Origin: Allomuricauda sp. ARW1Y1
GTDB taxonomy: Bacteria > Bacteroidota > Bacteroidia > Flavobacteriales > Flavobacteriaceae
Reading direction: 5' to 3'
Length of the DNA stretch: 64,000 nucleotides
Assembly (NCBI RefSeq): GCF_013407935.1
Contig: NZ_JACBZU010000001.1
Coordinates: 62,001 to 126,000, forward strand
Part shown: positions 28,832 through 37,619 of the stretch, piece after piece
Numbering within the stretch: the first letter of the stretch is position 1
Layout of the letters: the number at the start of each line of letters is the position of its first letter
Notes under the pieces: model-generated
Database searches by the model: none
Told to the model about the DNA's origin: nothing
The model's input: only the letters and a program-made list of their open reading frames with translations
Translations under genes and position numbers: made by a program

Positions 28832-29995
28832 ATGAATGATGTAGCGGCCATATTAGATCAAATCCCCATTCGGTACGACCTTGCATCGCACATCATGCTC
28901 TTGGGCATAGTACAGGGGGTTTTCTTGGCCTTGGTCATCTTTTTAAGGGCAAAACGCGATTCGGCCATCATTTTCTTTGGTTGGTCCCTTTTGGTGCAGT
29001 GCCTCGTATTTTTGGACATCTACCTTTGCTACACCGGTTTGATGAAATACACGATGCACTTGAACGATTCAACCGAGTTTCTGGTGCTCTTGATTGCTCC
29101 AACCTTATACTTTTTCTTGTTTGCCCTGTTGGAACGGAAGCCCATCGGCCTAAAACAGCATTGGCCCCATTTTATACTCCCATTGCTCTATGCCATTTCA
29201 CAAGTGAACTTCTATACCAGTCCCATCGAAGTAAAAATCAACGCCTATCTCGGAGCTTACCATAGTGATTTAGGCTTTTTGGAAGTCCCGGGCACTATGG
29301 ACTACTCATACCACCATATTAAAGACCAATTTCGATGGTTGGTCCTAATCAGCTTTGCATTTTATCTGATTTTGTCTCTTATGTTAGTGCTTAAGTCCCA
29401 TAAAAAAGGATGGACCAAGGCCAAAAACATTAAAGTCGACAAGTACATATTTTCCAGAAACACAGTTATTTTTTTCTTAGTGATCCTACTGACTATATTT
29501 ATTATTTATCTCAATTTTGATGATGACGGTGGTGATCATATCATCGGAATCATACAAACTGCCACTATCTTTATCACCTCTTATTTCATACTTTCCGAAT
29601 CGCGCTTTTTTGAAAAATCTTGGATTGCCGATAAGTATGAGACCTTGTCGGGCACTTCCGTTCAATTTAGGACCCTTGAAGCATTTATCGAAGATTCCCA
29701 ATATTACACCCATCAGGATATCAGCTTAAAAAAAATATCCGAGCAGCTGGATACCAATAGCAATACCATCTCCAGATTGATCAACTCCGAAACGGGCAAC
29801 AACTTCAACGATTACATCAACCAAAAAAGGATTGCTCTTGCACAAGTGAGGTTATTCCATCCAGAATTTCAGCAGCTCACGGTTGAGGCCATTGGTGAAT
29901 CGGTCGGGTTCAGGTCCAAATCAGCCTTTTACAGTGCTTTCAAAAAACATACAGGCCAATCCCCTTCCGCTTATATGAGGGAAAATAGAACTTAA
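28832..29995 (+). CDS. Membrane-bound AraC-family transcriptional regulator
   Basis: A 387-residue protein. Residues ~1-240 form about seven hydrophobic transmembrane helices (MLLGIVQGVFLALVIFL, LLIAPTLYFFLFALL, TVIFFLVILLTIFIIYL and others). Residues ~285-387 are a double helix-turn-helix of the AraC/XylS type (DISLKKISEQLDTNSNTISRLI, then EAIGESVGFRSKSAFYSAFKKHTGQSPSAYM). This multi-TM plus AraC layout is common in Flavobacteria, where it is thought to sense a membrane signal. It is divergent from the aminotransferase-fold gene, a plausible target; the stimulus is unknown. Confidence 0.88.
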   Translation: MNDVAAILDQIPIRYDLASHIMLLGIVQGVFLALVIFLRAKRDSAIIFFGWSLLVQCLVFLDIYLCYTGLMKYTMHLNDSTEFLVLLIAPTLYFFLFALLERKPIGLKQHWPHFILPLLYAISQVNFYTSPIEVKINAYLGAYHSDLGFLEVPGTMDYSYHHIKDQFRWLVLISFAFYLILSLMLVLKSHKKGWTKAKNIKVDKYIFSRNTVIFFLVILLTIFIIYLNFDDDGGDHIIGIIQTATIFITSYFILSESRFFEKSWIADKYETLSGTSVQFRTLEAFIEDSQYYTHQDISLKKISEQLDTNSNTISRLINSETGNNFNDYINQKRIALAQVRLFHPEFQQLTVEAIGESVGFRSKSAFYSAFKKHTGQSPSAYMRENRT

Positions 29996-30085
29996 TTCCT
30001 CCAGAATTGCAATTCAGGACATTTACGAGCTCCAAAAAATATGTGGTTTCCCCTATGCTCCACATCTTTGGAAAAAATTTTAGCA

Positions 30086-31240
30086 ATGGATTCCAGCATT
30101 AGACGTTACGATTTGGATTGGCTTCGGGTGATTGTATTCGGCCTACTTATTTTTTACCACGTGGGGATGTTCTTTGTCCCCTGGGGATGGCATGTGAAAA
30201 ACAACATTATTTACGATTGGCTGCGCTGGCCCATGCTGTTTTTAAACCAATGGCGATTGCCCATACTTTTCGTGATATCCGGAATGGGTACGTTTTATGC
30301 CCTGGGCAAACGCGGGATGGGAAAATTTATGTGGGAACGATTTCTGCGCTTGGGGATTCCTTTGGTGGTAGGTATGTTGCTTATTGTGCCCCCTCAAGTG
30401 TACGTGGAACGCTTGGCAGAGGGACAGTTTACGGGTTCCTATTGGGCATTCTTTTCAACAGTTGCTTTTGATGGGGTGTATCCCGAAGGAAATTTAAGTT
30501 GGCATCACCTGTGGTTTTTGCCATATTTGCTGGTTTTCTCGTGGGTCTTGGCCCCGTTTTTCGTCTATTTGAGGAACCACAGCACAAAATTCGTGGAATG
30601 GGTTAAAAACATCATCCAAAAATCATGGGGCATTTACCTATTCGTGATTCCGCTTTATTTGGTGGAATCCTTGGTAGAACCATTTTTTCCCATTACCCAT
30701 GCTTTGGTGGATGACTGGTTTAATTTTATATTCAGCATCATTCTGTTTTTTTACGGCTTTGTTCTGGTCGCTACGGGAGATATCTTTTGGAATACCTTGG
30801 GCAGGATGAAGAAAAAAGCCCTTCTTTTAGGTATCGTAGGTTTTGCGGGGCAGGCCATCATCTGGTTATTTTTTGAAGACGGTTATGTAATTCACTTTAC
30901 CGAGGCCCTTCTGAAAGTGGTGAATATCTGGTCGTGGATCTTGGTGCTATTTGCCTACGCCGCCCAATACCTCAACAAACCGAGCACTGGACTTGCCTAT
31001 GCCAACAGGGCCGTATACCCATTCTACATATTGCACCAGACCATCACGGTCTGCATCGGCTATCTTGTAATGGATTTGGATTGGGGACTTGCCCCCAAGG
31101 CGTTGATCCTTGTTGTAGGTACCTTTGGACTGAGTTGGCTCATTTACGACTTGATTATCCTTCGGATACCCGTTCTACACCCACTTTTTGGACTTAAAAA
31201 GAGAAAGCACTCCAAAAAAGACTACAGCTTAACGATTTAA
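30086..31240 (+). CDS. Acyltransferase 3 family membrane protein
   Basis: A 384-residue polytopic membrane protein of the acyltransferase 3 (OafA/NodX) family, which moves acyl groups onto extracytoplasmic glycans or lipids. The N-terminus RRYDLDWLRVIVFGLLIFYHVGMFF contains the family-typical R-x-D-x-L-R pattern and a catalytic-type His (YHVG). About ten hydrophobic helices follow. ATG 30086 is chosen; an in-frame ATG at 30041 would add 15 non-typical residues. It lies 90 nt after the AraC gene and may be part of the same unit. Acceptor unknown. Confidence 0.85.
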   Translation: MDSSIRRYDLDWLRVIVFGLLIFYHVGMFFVPWGWHVKNNIIYDWLRWPMLFLNQWRLPILFVISGMGTFYALGKRGMGKFMWERFLRLGIPLVVGMLLIVPPQVYVERLAEGQFTGSYWAFFSTVAFDGVYPEGNLSWHHLWFLPYLLVFSWVLAPFFVYLRNHSTKFVEWVKNIIQKSWGIYLFVIPLYLVESLVEPFFPITHALVDDWFNFIFSIILFFYGFVLVATGDIFWNTLGRMKKKALLLGIVGFAGQAIIWLFFEDGYVIHFTEALLKVVNIWSWILVLFAYAAQYLNKPSTGLAYANRAVYPFYILHQTITVCIGYLVMDLDWGLAPKALILVVGTFGLSWLIYDLIILRIPVLHPLFGLKKRKHSKKDYSLTI

Positions 31241-31307
31241 CGTCAATTTATACAATTGGTGGCAAGGTATTTGCTAATTTTATAATTGGACCATTGCCTT
31301 AGTTGCC

Positions 31308-31970
31308 ATGAAAAAGAGTGTATTTGCTTTGTTAGGGGTTCTTTTGTTTGCCATGCCCATGCATGCGCAAGGTGACATTCCCACAACCCGGCCCTTAAAA
31401 ATTGGCGATAATAATAAGCTCGATGTCAAAACCAGCAACCAAGGTACCTTGCTAAGAATGCCTTCCGTGCTGGACGAGAGCCTTACCTCCAAGAATGAGA
31501 AGCCCGGAGTTCAAATGTTGCCAGACAGGCAACTGGTTCAGGCAGGTCACGACATGGTCATCGACCCAAAGATCAAAGAAAAAAAGGAAAAAGGCTCCAA
31601 CGAATATTTTGGAGACCAATATTTGGGAGATTTCACCACCAAAGCCAAGTTTGTGGGCATTGTGGCCCGCGACCACGAATATGTGGATGGTGACCGCATC
31701 AAAATATATGTCAACGGTGAAGTTGTAGAGTACAATCTGCTACTCGATGGTTCTTTCAAAGGACTCAATCTGGATTTAGTGGAGGGTTTTAACCGTGTAG
31801 AGTTCGAAGCCTTGAACCAAGGTTCTTCTGGACCGAATACCGCACAGGTAGTAGTCACCGACGACAAGGGCGTGGTTATCCATAACAACCGCTGGAACCT
31901 CTCCACAGGTTCAAAGGCCAGCCTCATCATCGTTAAGGAAGAGGACACTGGCATCGAAAAGAACAACTAA
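31308..31970 (+). CDS. Secreted protein of unknown function
   Basis: A 220-residue protein with a clear signal peptide (KKSVFALLGVLLFAMPMHA, cleaved before QGD). The middle part is charged (KIKEKKEKGSNEYFGDQYLGD), and the C-terminal ~110 residues look beta-rich (FVGIVARDHEYVDGDRIKIYVNGEVVEYNLLLD, then TAQVVVTDDKGVVIHNNRWNLS). No T9SS sorting motif and no enzyme motif are visible. It is conserved-looking in length and composition but I do not recognise the family. It stands between the acyltransferase and the convergent acylase gene. Confidence 0.65.
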   Translation: MKKSVFALLGVLLFAMPMHAQGDIPTTRPLKIGDNNKLDVKTSNQGTLLRMPSVLDESLTSKNEKPGVQMLPDRQLVQAGHDMVIDPKIKEKKEKGSNEYFGDQYLGDFTTKAKFVGIVARDHEYVDGDRIKIYVNGEVVEYNLLLDGSFKGLNLDLVEGFNRVEFEALNQGSSGPNTAQVVVTDDKGVVIHNNRWNLSTGSKASLIIVKEEDTGIEKNN

Positions 31971-31979
31971 ACCCTTATC

Positions 31980-34145
31980 TTACCTTTTACCGGGCGAGTA
32001 GGTCTCTTTTGCACGTTTGAGCACATCTTCTTTGTAATAAGCGGCATCTTTGAATTCCATATCGGCATAGCGCTGTGCCTGATCGTTAAAATGTGGAGAA
32101 TTTGGGTCGCCGCTCTGTCCACCGGCCAATATGGTCTTCGCCTTCACTTTATCGCCAAACTCGACTGCCGCTACGAAGCTATTGCCCCGAGTACCGTAGA
32201 TTTTTTTGGTATTGTTATCATATCGGGCGCCATAGGCAGCCAATGCCCCCCAAGTACCACTGGCAAAACCAATGGGAATGCTGGGTTTGGCATCATCAAA
32301 AGGTTGAAGGATATCACCATTTAAACGTTGGTAACGATTGACCTCGCCCCAAGGCATTTTCCAAGTTCCAAAATCGGACTCCAAAATACCCAAGGCCTCT
32401 TTGAGGAAGGCAAGCTTTTTATCGTCGTCCCATGCATCTCCCCAATATTCCACCAATTCCATGGAAAACATCCCTTCAGGCCTTTCCGCCTTCGCATAAC
32501 AAAGGGTTCCATAATAGTGCGCCAATGTCATTGCAATGGATTCTTTGGATGTGGTATAGTCCCAATTCCGAAGTGTATCGATAGCTTCCTGCAAGGCTGG
32601 GTCCGGATTATTGTCATACGCCCTGACCAAACCCGGAATCAATGCTTCAAAGGCAGGCAAATAGGGGTCGTGGGCCAGCTCAATCAAACTGTCCAAAGTG
32701 TATCCGCTTCTTCCTGTCAAAAGTTGAATGGCATGGATACCCCTAAAATTTTCTTGGTCCCGGGACATGTAATTGGGATAGTCCTTCCGCTTGGGACTGT
32801 ACTCCAAAGCAGAAGTATAAGGGGTGGAATTACAATTTTGAATCCAACCATTGGCTGGATTGAGTACCAAGATATTTTCATTCACCGTATGCAATCCTTG
32901 CCAATCTGTTTTGGGATTGCTACCATCCACAGGCTCAGTGTAATCAAAAATGGTATCGCGCTTGGGCACAAAATTCCCATGGAAATAGGCAATATTACCT
33001 TCGGCATCCGCATAAACCGTATTATTGGAAGAATTGGTCCGTATATCCATCATGTTGCGAAAACCTTCATAACCGTCCTGCTTGGTTCGGATATAGGACT
33101 GTTCCAACGCCTTGACCGGTTCCCACATCATGGCCGAAGCGGTCCATTGGTCATCCACTTGATGTGTAATCGGTCCGTGATGGGTTCGGTACATGGGGAA
33201 TGTTCTTTCTTTCATGGCCTCCCCTTCCTTATATTTTAGGGTGACGGTTGTGGAATCCACAGGTCGTAATTCTTCCCCATATTGGTAAAACAGCTTGCCA
33301 TCGTTCTTTACAATGGTCTCCTTAAACTCGTCCATTACATCGGTATAGGTAGAGGTATGCATCCAACCGGTCTTTTCATTGAAGCCCTGATACACAAAAA
33401 ACTGCCCCCATGTTACAGCTCCGTAGGCGTTCAATCCCTCTTCGCTCACCACATGCACTTCGCCCCTAAAATAAAAGGAGGTATGGGGATTGATTAAGAG
33501 CATGGCATTACCGGATTCGGTCAAATCACCGGAAATGGCGATTCCGTTAGAACCTTGGGGTTCTTCCATTTCAGCTTCCTTTTTGAGTCGCAGGGCCTCC
33601 ATCTCGGGTAATTCCATCCCACTTTCGTAGAAACTTTTGATTTTTCGTGTGGAAATACGTTCAATATCCCCTCCTATGGAGCCTTCGCTAAAATACATCG
33701 GCATCCATGGCTCGAAACGGGTCAGCAGTTTTGGTTTCACCTCAGGATGGGTGTGTAGGTAGTAATTGATACCGTCGGCAAAGGCATCGCACAGCTCCTT
33801 GAGCCACTCGGGACTATTTTCGTAATTGGCCTTGGCCTCTTCCTCGGTCATGAACATTTTTGCCCGAAGGTCGCTGTAGAGGGCATCCTCGCCTTCCACT
33901 TCGGCCAATCGGCCCGTGGCCCAAATATAGTTTTGTTCCACCCGGTTAAAATCATCTTCGCATTGGGCATATAACAAGCCAAAAACCGCATCGGCATCTG
34001 TTTTTCCATAAATGTGGGGAACGCCAAAATTATCACGGATAATGGTAATGTTCTCAGCTTGGGCCTCCCATTGTTCCACCTCGGTTTGAGGAGATGGGGA
34101 ACAGGATATAAATATCAGGATGGCGGCGAATAGTAAGTTTCTCAT
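31980..34145 (-). CDS. Penicillin-acylase family (Ntn hydrolase) lipoprotein
   Basis: A 721-residue precursor of an N-terminal-nucleophile amidohydrolase (penicillin G acylase/AHL acylase superfamily). The signal (MRNLLFAAILIFISC) has a lipobox FISC. Residues to ~198 form the alpha chain (INIRDNFGVPHIYG-like ITIIRDNFGVPHIYGKTD, QCEDDFNRVEQNYIWATGRLAE). Catalytic Ser199 in PQGSNGIAISGD would be the new N-terminus of the beta chain after self-cleavage. Further conserved parts are INPHTSF and the C-terminal WGEVNRYQRLNGD. It probably cleaves amide bonds of N-acylated compounds outside the cytoplasm; beta-lactams or acyl-homoserine lactones are only two possible substrates. A 27-residue membrane ORF lies just upstream on the same strand. 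Confidence 0.9.
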   Translation of the reverse strand: MRNLLFAAILIFISCSPSPQTEVEQWEAQAENITIIRDNFGVPHIYGKTDADAVFGLLYAQCEDDFNRVEQNYIWATGRLAEVEGEDALYSDLRAKMFMTEEEAKANYENSPEWLKELCDAFADGINYYLHTHPEVKPKLLTRFEPWMPMYFSEGSIGGDIERISTRKIKSFYESGMELPEMEALRLKKEAEMEEPQGSNGIAISGDLTESGNAMLLINPHTSFYFRGEVHVVSEEGLNAYGAVTWGQFFVYQGFNEKTGWMHTSTYTDVMDEFKETIVKNDGKLFYQYGEELRPVDSTTVTLKYKEGEAMKERTFPMYRTHHGPITHQVDDQWTASAMMWEPVKALEQSYIRTKQDGYEGFRNMMDIRTNSSNNTVYADAEGNIAYFHGNFVPKRDTIFDYTEPVDGSNPKTDWQGLHTVNENILVLNPANGWIQNCNSTPYTSALEYSPKRKDYPNYMSRDQENFRGIHAIQLLTGRSGYTLDSLIELAHDPYLPAFEALIPGLVRAYDNNPDPALQEAIDTLRNWDYTTSKESIAMTLAHYYGTLCYAKAERPEGMFSMELVEYWGDAWDDDKKLAFLKEALGILESDFGTWKMPWGEVNRYQRLNGDILQPFDDAKPSIPIGFASGTWGALAAYGARYDNNTKKIYGTRGNSFVAAVEFGDKVKAKTILAGGQSGDPNSPHFNDQAQRYADMEFKDAAYYKEDVLKRAKETYSPGKR

Positions 34146-34192
34146 AAGTTAGTTTGAAAAGGTATTAACGGTTCAATTTGATAAGACCACTT

Positions 34193-34276
34193 TTATTTTT
34201 TCTTTTTAAAGATTGCAAAAAGAACCACCATTCCAACTATAAACCCTAAAATGAAAATCACAAAAGAATTAGCCAT
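34193..34276 (-). CDS. 27-residue single-span membrane microprotein
   Basis: A short ORF in the 185-nt gap between the TPM gene and the acylase. Its product, MANSFVIFILGFIVGMVV followed by LFAIFKKKK, is one hydrophobic helix with a Lys-rich end, the textbook layout of a small inner-membrane protein. It is on the same strand as both neighbours: 54 nt after the TPM stop and 47 nt before the acylase ATG. No strong ribosome-binding site is seen, which is normal for Bacteroidota. The composition argues that it is real; expression has not been shown. Confidence 0.55.
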   Translation of the reverse strand: MANSFVIFILGFIVGMVVLFAIFKKKK

Positions 34277-34330
34277 AATAATTGATGGTGTTAAATTTAG
34301 TTGTTGGAAAATACAGAAATTAAACCACAA

Positions 34331-35374
34331 TTACCAACTTCCACTGGCCCCACCACCTCCAGAACTGCCGCCACCTCCAGAAAAACTACTGGATGAGCTT
34401 CTTCCCCCAGAACTGGAACCAAAAGAATGGGTTCCAGATGATGAAAAGGTTTTCTTCATGTAGGCTTTATCCGATTTCAACAGGGAAAGTTTAAACCCTT
34501 CGTCTCCTTTTCTCTTGATTTTTAGAATCACCAATATAATGGTCAAAACCCCAAAAGCCAATAGTCCGGAAAGCACCAAAATCCCAACACTTACTCCATT
34601 TTCGAGAAGCACCTCTTCAAACCCCAAGATCATCGCCATAAAAAATATAGGCATCCCCATAAAAACAAGTCCAAAAACCATGGGAAACGACATGAAAATG
34701 GCCATAAAAATGCCTCGAACCACGGCCAACTTTCCAGTGAATATGCCCCGCAAAATTTCAATGAGAGTGGAATAGCCCTTATAAAAAACAAATGCGCCAG
34801 CGGCGACGAACATCAACAAGAACAGGCTGATCAATCCCAGTAGCCACCATGGCATTTCCTCCTCCTCGGCGATTTCTGCCTTAAATTCCTCCAACGCTTC
34901 CGGGTGTTTTAAAAAATCAATGATTTGATCGGTGGCCAGATCCAGTCCACCATAATAATCTTCCTCTTTGAATTTCGGTATCATGGTATTGCGGATGATT
35001 CGGGAGGCAACCGCATCCGTGATGTAGGATTCCAATCCGTAGCCCACCTCAATCCGAACTTCCCGGTCCAGTTTGGAGAAAAGGATCAAAATACCATTGT
35101 CCTTGCCCTCCTGTCCCAATTTGTTTTGGTTGAACACTTCAAACGCATACCCCTCAATGGTTTCGTTGCCCAATGCATCTATGGTCAAAATCACCAATTG
35201 GTTGCTGGTTTCCGATTCAAATTGATAGAGTTTTGTGCGAAGCTCTTCCAATTCGGACGGGGTAAAAATCTGGGCTTTGTCTGTTACGATTTCGGTTAAA
35301 GTAGGGTACGTTCCTTGTGCATAAGACAAGGAGCTCATTAAAAACAATAGAATCAGATGTAGTGATTTGGGCAT
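34331..35374 (-). CDS. TPM-domain protein (YgcG family) with Gly/Ser-rich tail
   Basis: A 347-residue membrane protein. It has a signal peptide (to ~residue 19), a TPM domain at ~22-165 (IVTDKAQIFTPSELEELRTKL, DNGILILFSKLDREVRIEVGYGLE, ASRIIRNTMIPKFKEEDYYGGL), three to four transmembrane helices at ~175-290, and a C-terminal tail of Gly and Ser runs (SSSFSGGGGSSGGGGASGSW). This is the normal YgcG/TPM architecture. Members have been linked to repair of photosystem II in plants and to envelope functions in bacteria; the role here is unknown. Start ATG 35374 gives the signal peptide. Confidence 0.85.
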   Translation of the reverse strand: MPKSLHLILLFLMSSLSYAQGTYPTLTEIVTDKAQIFTPSELEELRTKLYQFESETSNQLVILTIDALGNETIEGYAFEVFNQNKLGQEGKDNGILILFSKLDREVRIEVGYGLESYITDAVASRIIRNTMIPKFKEEDYYGGLDLATDQIIDFLKHPEALEEFKAEIAEEEEMPWWLLGLISLFLLMFVAAGAFVFYKGYSTLIEILRGIFTGKLAVVRGIFMAIFMSFPMVFGLVFMGMPIFFMAMILGFEEVLLENGVSVGILVLSGLLAFGVLTIILVILKIKRKGDEGFKLSLLKSDKAYMKKTFSSSGTHSFGSSSGGRSSSSSFSGGGGSSGGGGASGSW

Positions 35375-35496
35375 GGTTAGTGGTCTAATTTAGATGCCTA
35401 AATATAACATTTGTAGGCTTTTACACGATTAAAAAAATCAAGATTCGGCATCCCTTCCAATTTGCCGTAACTTGCACCCTCTTTCGAAAAACTGCT

Positions 35497-37233
35497 ATGT
35501 CCAACAAAAAAGTAAGTATCCTCACCGCATTTAAAACCATTATTTGGCCCAAACGCAAATTGGTGCTTCTTGGTCTTTTGCTCATCGCTATAAGCAAAGC
35601 AGCCAGTTTTGTGGCTCCAATTGCATCCAAACACCTTATTGATGATGTTATTGTGAACAAAGATGTGGACATGCTGAAATATCTGGTGGCCGGGGTCATG
35701 TTCGCCATTTTTGTCCAGGCGGTCACTTCTTTTTTGTTGACGAAAATATTGAGCGTGCAGGCACAGTATCTGATTTCCGAGCTTCGGGCACAGGTACAGA
35801 AAAAGGTGTTGGCCCTGCCTGTCCGATTCTTTGACAATGCAAAATCCGGAGCGCTCGTTTCTCGTATCATGTCCGATGTGGAAGGTGTACGGAACCTCAT
35901 CGGCACTGGTTTGGTACAACTGGTGGGAGGCATCATTACGGCCGTGGTTTCCCTTATCCTGCTTATGGACATCAGTGTATTCATGACCTTGTTCACCTTT
36001 ATCCCATTGACTATTTTCGCCATTATCGCATTAAAGGCTTTTAAAATCATTCGGCCCATTTTCAGGAATCGCGGGAAAATCAATGCAGAAGTCAAAGGTA
36101 GGTTGACAGAAACCTTGGGTGGAATCCGTGTCATTAAAGGGTTCAACGCGGAAAAGCAGGAAGAAGAAGTGTTTGAAGTCGGGGTGGAACGCCTGTATGA
36201 AAACGTAAAAAAGAGCTTGACCACCACCGCTTTTATGACGAGTTCGTCTACCTTTTTATTGGGCGTAGCCACGACCAGTGTGATGGGTTTTGGCGGCTAT
36301 AAAATTATACAGGATACGCTTACCATAGGTGAATTTGTGGAATTTACGGTCTTATTGGGTTTGATGATTGCCCCTATTGTTCAAATGAGCAGTGTGGGAA
36401 GTCAACTTACGGAAGCATTGGCGGGCCTGGACCGCACTGAAGAACTCATGAATCTCGAAGAGGAGTCCGATGAGGAAAACCGCACCATACTATTAGATCA
36501 TGTTGAAGGACGAATGTCTTTCTCCGATGTGCGCTTTTCCTATGAAGCGGATAAAGAAGTGTTGCACGGCATCAGTTTTGATGTAGCTCCAGGGCAAGTG
36601 ATTGCCTTGGTCGGTAGTTCTGGCTCAGGTAAATCCACCATTGCAGGCTTGGCGGCCAGTTTCCTTAATCCTGATTCGGGCACCATCACCATTGATGGGC
36701 ACGATTTGTCCAAAGTAAACCTAAACAGTTTTCGCCAACATTTAGGAGTGGTGTTACAGGATGATTTTTTGTTTGAGGGCACTATTCGGGAGAACATTTT
36801 GTTTCCCAGGCCCAATGCCAGTGGGGAAAAATTGATGGAAGCGGTAAAAGCGGCTTACGTCGACGAATTCACCGACCGTTTTGACAAAGGATTGGACACC
36901 CTGATCGGGGAGCGTGGGGTAAAGCTATCCGGAGGTCAGCGCCAACGGATTGCCATTGCGCGGGCCATTTTGGCCGACCCTAAAATATTGGTCTTGGACG
37001 AGGCTACCTCAAGTTTGGATACGGAATCCGAAGCCTTGATCCAAAAAAGTTTGGGCGAACTTACCAAGGGTAGAACCACCTTTGTGATTGCGCACCGGCT
37101 GAGCACCATCCGCAAAGCGGACCAAATTTTAGTGATTGAAAATGGTCATATCTTGGAACAGGGTACCCACGAAACATTGATTGCTTCCGAGGGAAGGTAT
37201 TACAACCTCTTTACGTACCAAGCGAGGATTTAG
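35497..37233 (+). CDS. MsbA-like ABC exporter (fused TM and ATPase domains)
   Basis: A 578-residue half-transporter: six transmembrane helices at ~25-300 and an ATP-binding domain at ~340-578. Walker A GSSGSGKST (~370-378), Q-loop VLQDDFLFEG, signature LSGGQRQR (~475), Walker B ILVLDEATSSLD (~497) and H-loop AHRLST (~531) are all intact. It forms a homodimer. The MsbA-like family exports lipid A core, lipids or drugs; the substrate cannot be assigned. It stands alone, with divergent TPM upstream and convergent ferredoxin downstream (4-nt overlap of the 3' ends). Confidence 0.93.
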   Translation: MSNKKVSILTAFKTIIWPKRKLVLLGLLLIAISKAASFVAPIASKHLIDDVIVNKDVDMLKYLVAGVMFAIFVQAVTSFLLTKILSVQAQYLISELRAQVQKKVLALPVRFFDNAKSGALVSRIMSDVEGVRNLIGTGLVQLVGGIITAVVSLILLMDISVFMTLFTFIPLTIFAIIALKAFKIIRPIFRNRGKINAEVKGRLTETLGGIRVIKGFNAEKQEEEVFEVGVERLYENVKKSLTTTAFMTSSSTFLLGVATTSVMGFGGYKIIQDTLTIGEFVEFTVLLGLMIAPIVQMSSVGSQLTEALAGLDRTEELMNLEEESDEENRTILLDHVEGRMSFSDVRFSYEADKEVLHGISFDVAPGQVIALVGSSGSGKSTIAGLAASFLNPDSGTITIDGHDLSKVNLNSFRQHLGVVLQDDFLFEGTIRENILFPRPNASGEKLMEAVKAAYVDEFTDRFDKGLDTLIGERGVKLSGGQRQRIAIARAILADPKILVLDEATSSLDTESEALIQKSLGELTKGRTTFVIAHRLSTIRKADQILVIENGHILEQGTHETLIASEGRYYNLFTYQARI

Positions 37234-37562
37234 GCCTCTTCAGGGGCAAGTTCCACCTCCAGACCGTCCAAATCCTCGGTAATGTGGATTTGACAGCCCA
37301 AGCGGCTATTGTCCTTTACAAAAAAGGCTTCGGCCAACATGGCCTCCTCATCATCAGACTTTTCAGGCAGCTGATGGTCCGACTGAATATAACATTGGCA
37401 TGAGGCGCACATGGCCATACCACCACAAATACCGATGGTTCCTTCTGGAGCCAATTCGTACGAACGAACCACTTCCATGAGGTTCATGTTCATATCGGTA
37501 GGGGCATCCACTTCGTGTGCAACACCTTCCCGGTCAATTATTTTTAATTTGATATCGCTCAT
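37230..37562 (-). CDS. Adrenodoxin-type [2Fe-2S] ferredoxin
   Basis: A 110-residue ferredoxin. The ligand pattern CGGMAMCASC (C-x5-C-x2-C) with the fourth Cys in LGCQIH is that of vertebrate-type/adrenodoxin ferredoxins. It is 57 nt downstream of the ferredoxin-NADP reductase gene on the same strand, so the two probably form a redox pair that supplies electrons to iron-sulfur assembly or to oxygenases. Its 3' end overlaps the convergent ABC exporter by 4 nt. Confidence 0.9.
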   Translation of the reverse strand: MSDIKLKIIDREGVAHEVDAPTDMNMNLMEVVRSYELAPEGTIGICGGMAMCASCQCYIQSDHQLPEKSDDEEAMLAEAFFVKDNSRLGCQIHITEDLDGLEVELAPEEA

Positions 37563-37619
37563 ACCTCGTCGAGAACCTTTGTATACAGTTCCGCTATCTA
37601 TTTAAAATTGCACTTATAC

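Noticed and set aside
29996..30040. Inverted repeat AGAATT/AATTC as a terminator after the AraC gene
   Set aside because: Short stem and no T-run; not a convincing terminator.
32328..33239. 303-residue plus-strand frame opposite the acylase
   Set aside because: No signal, domain or start context; antisense of a clear Ntn-hydrolase gene.
34340..34440. GC-rich tandem-like tract
   Set aside because: It encodes the Gly/Ser-rich tail of the TPM protein, a normal feature of the family.
35421..36272. 283-residue minus-strand frame inside the ABC exporter
   Set aside because: Covers the transmembrane region of a well-supported exporter, low-complexity Thr/Ser/Met content; shadow.
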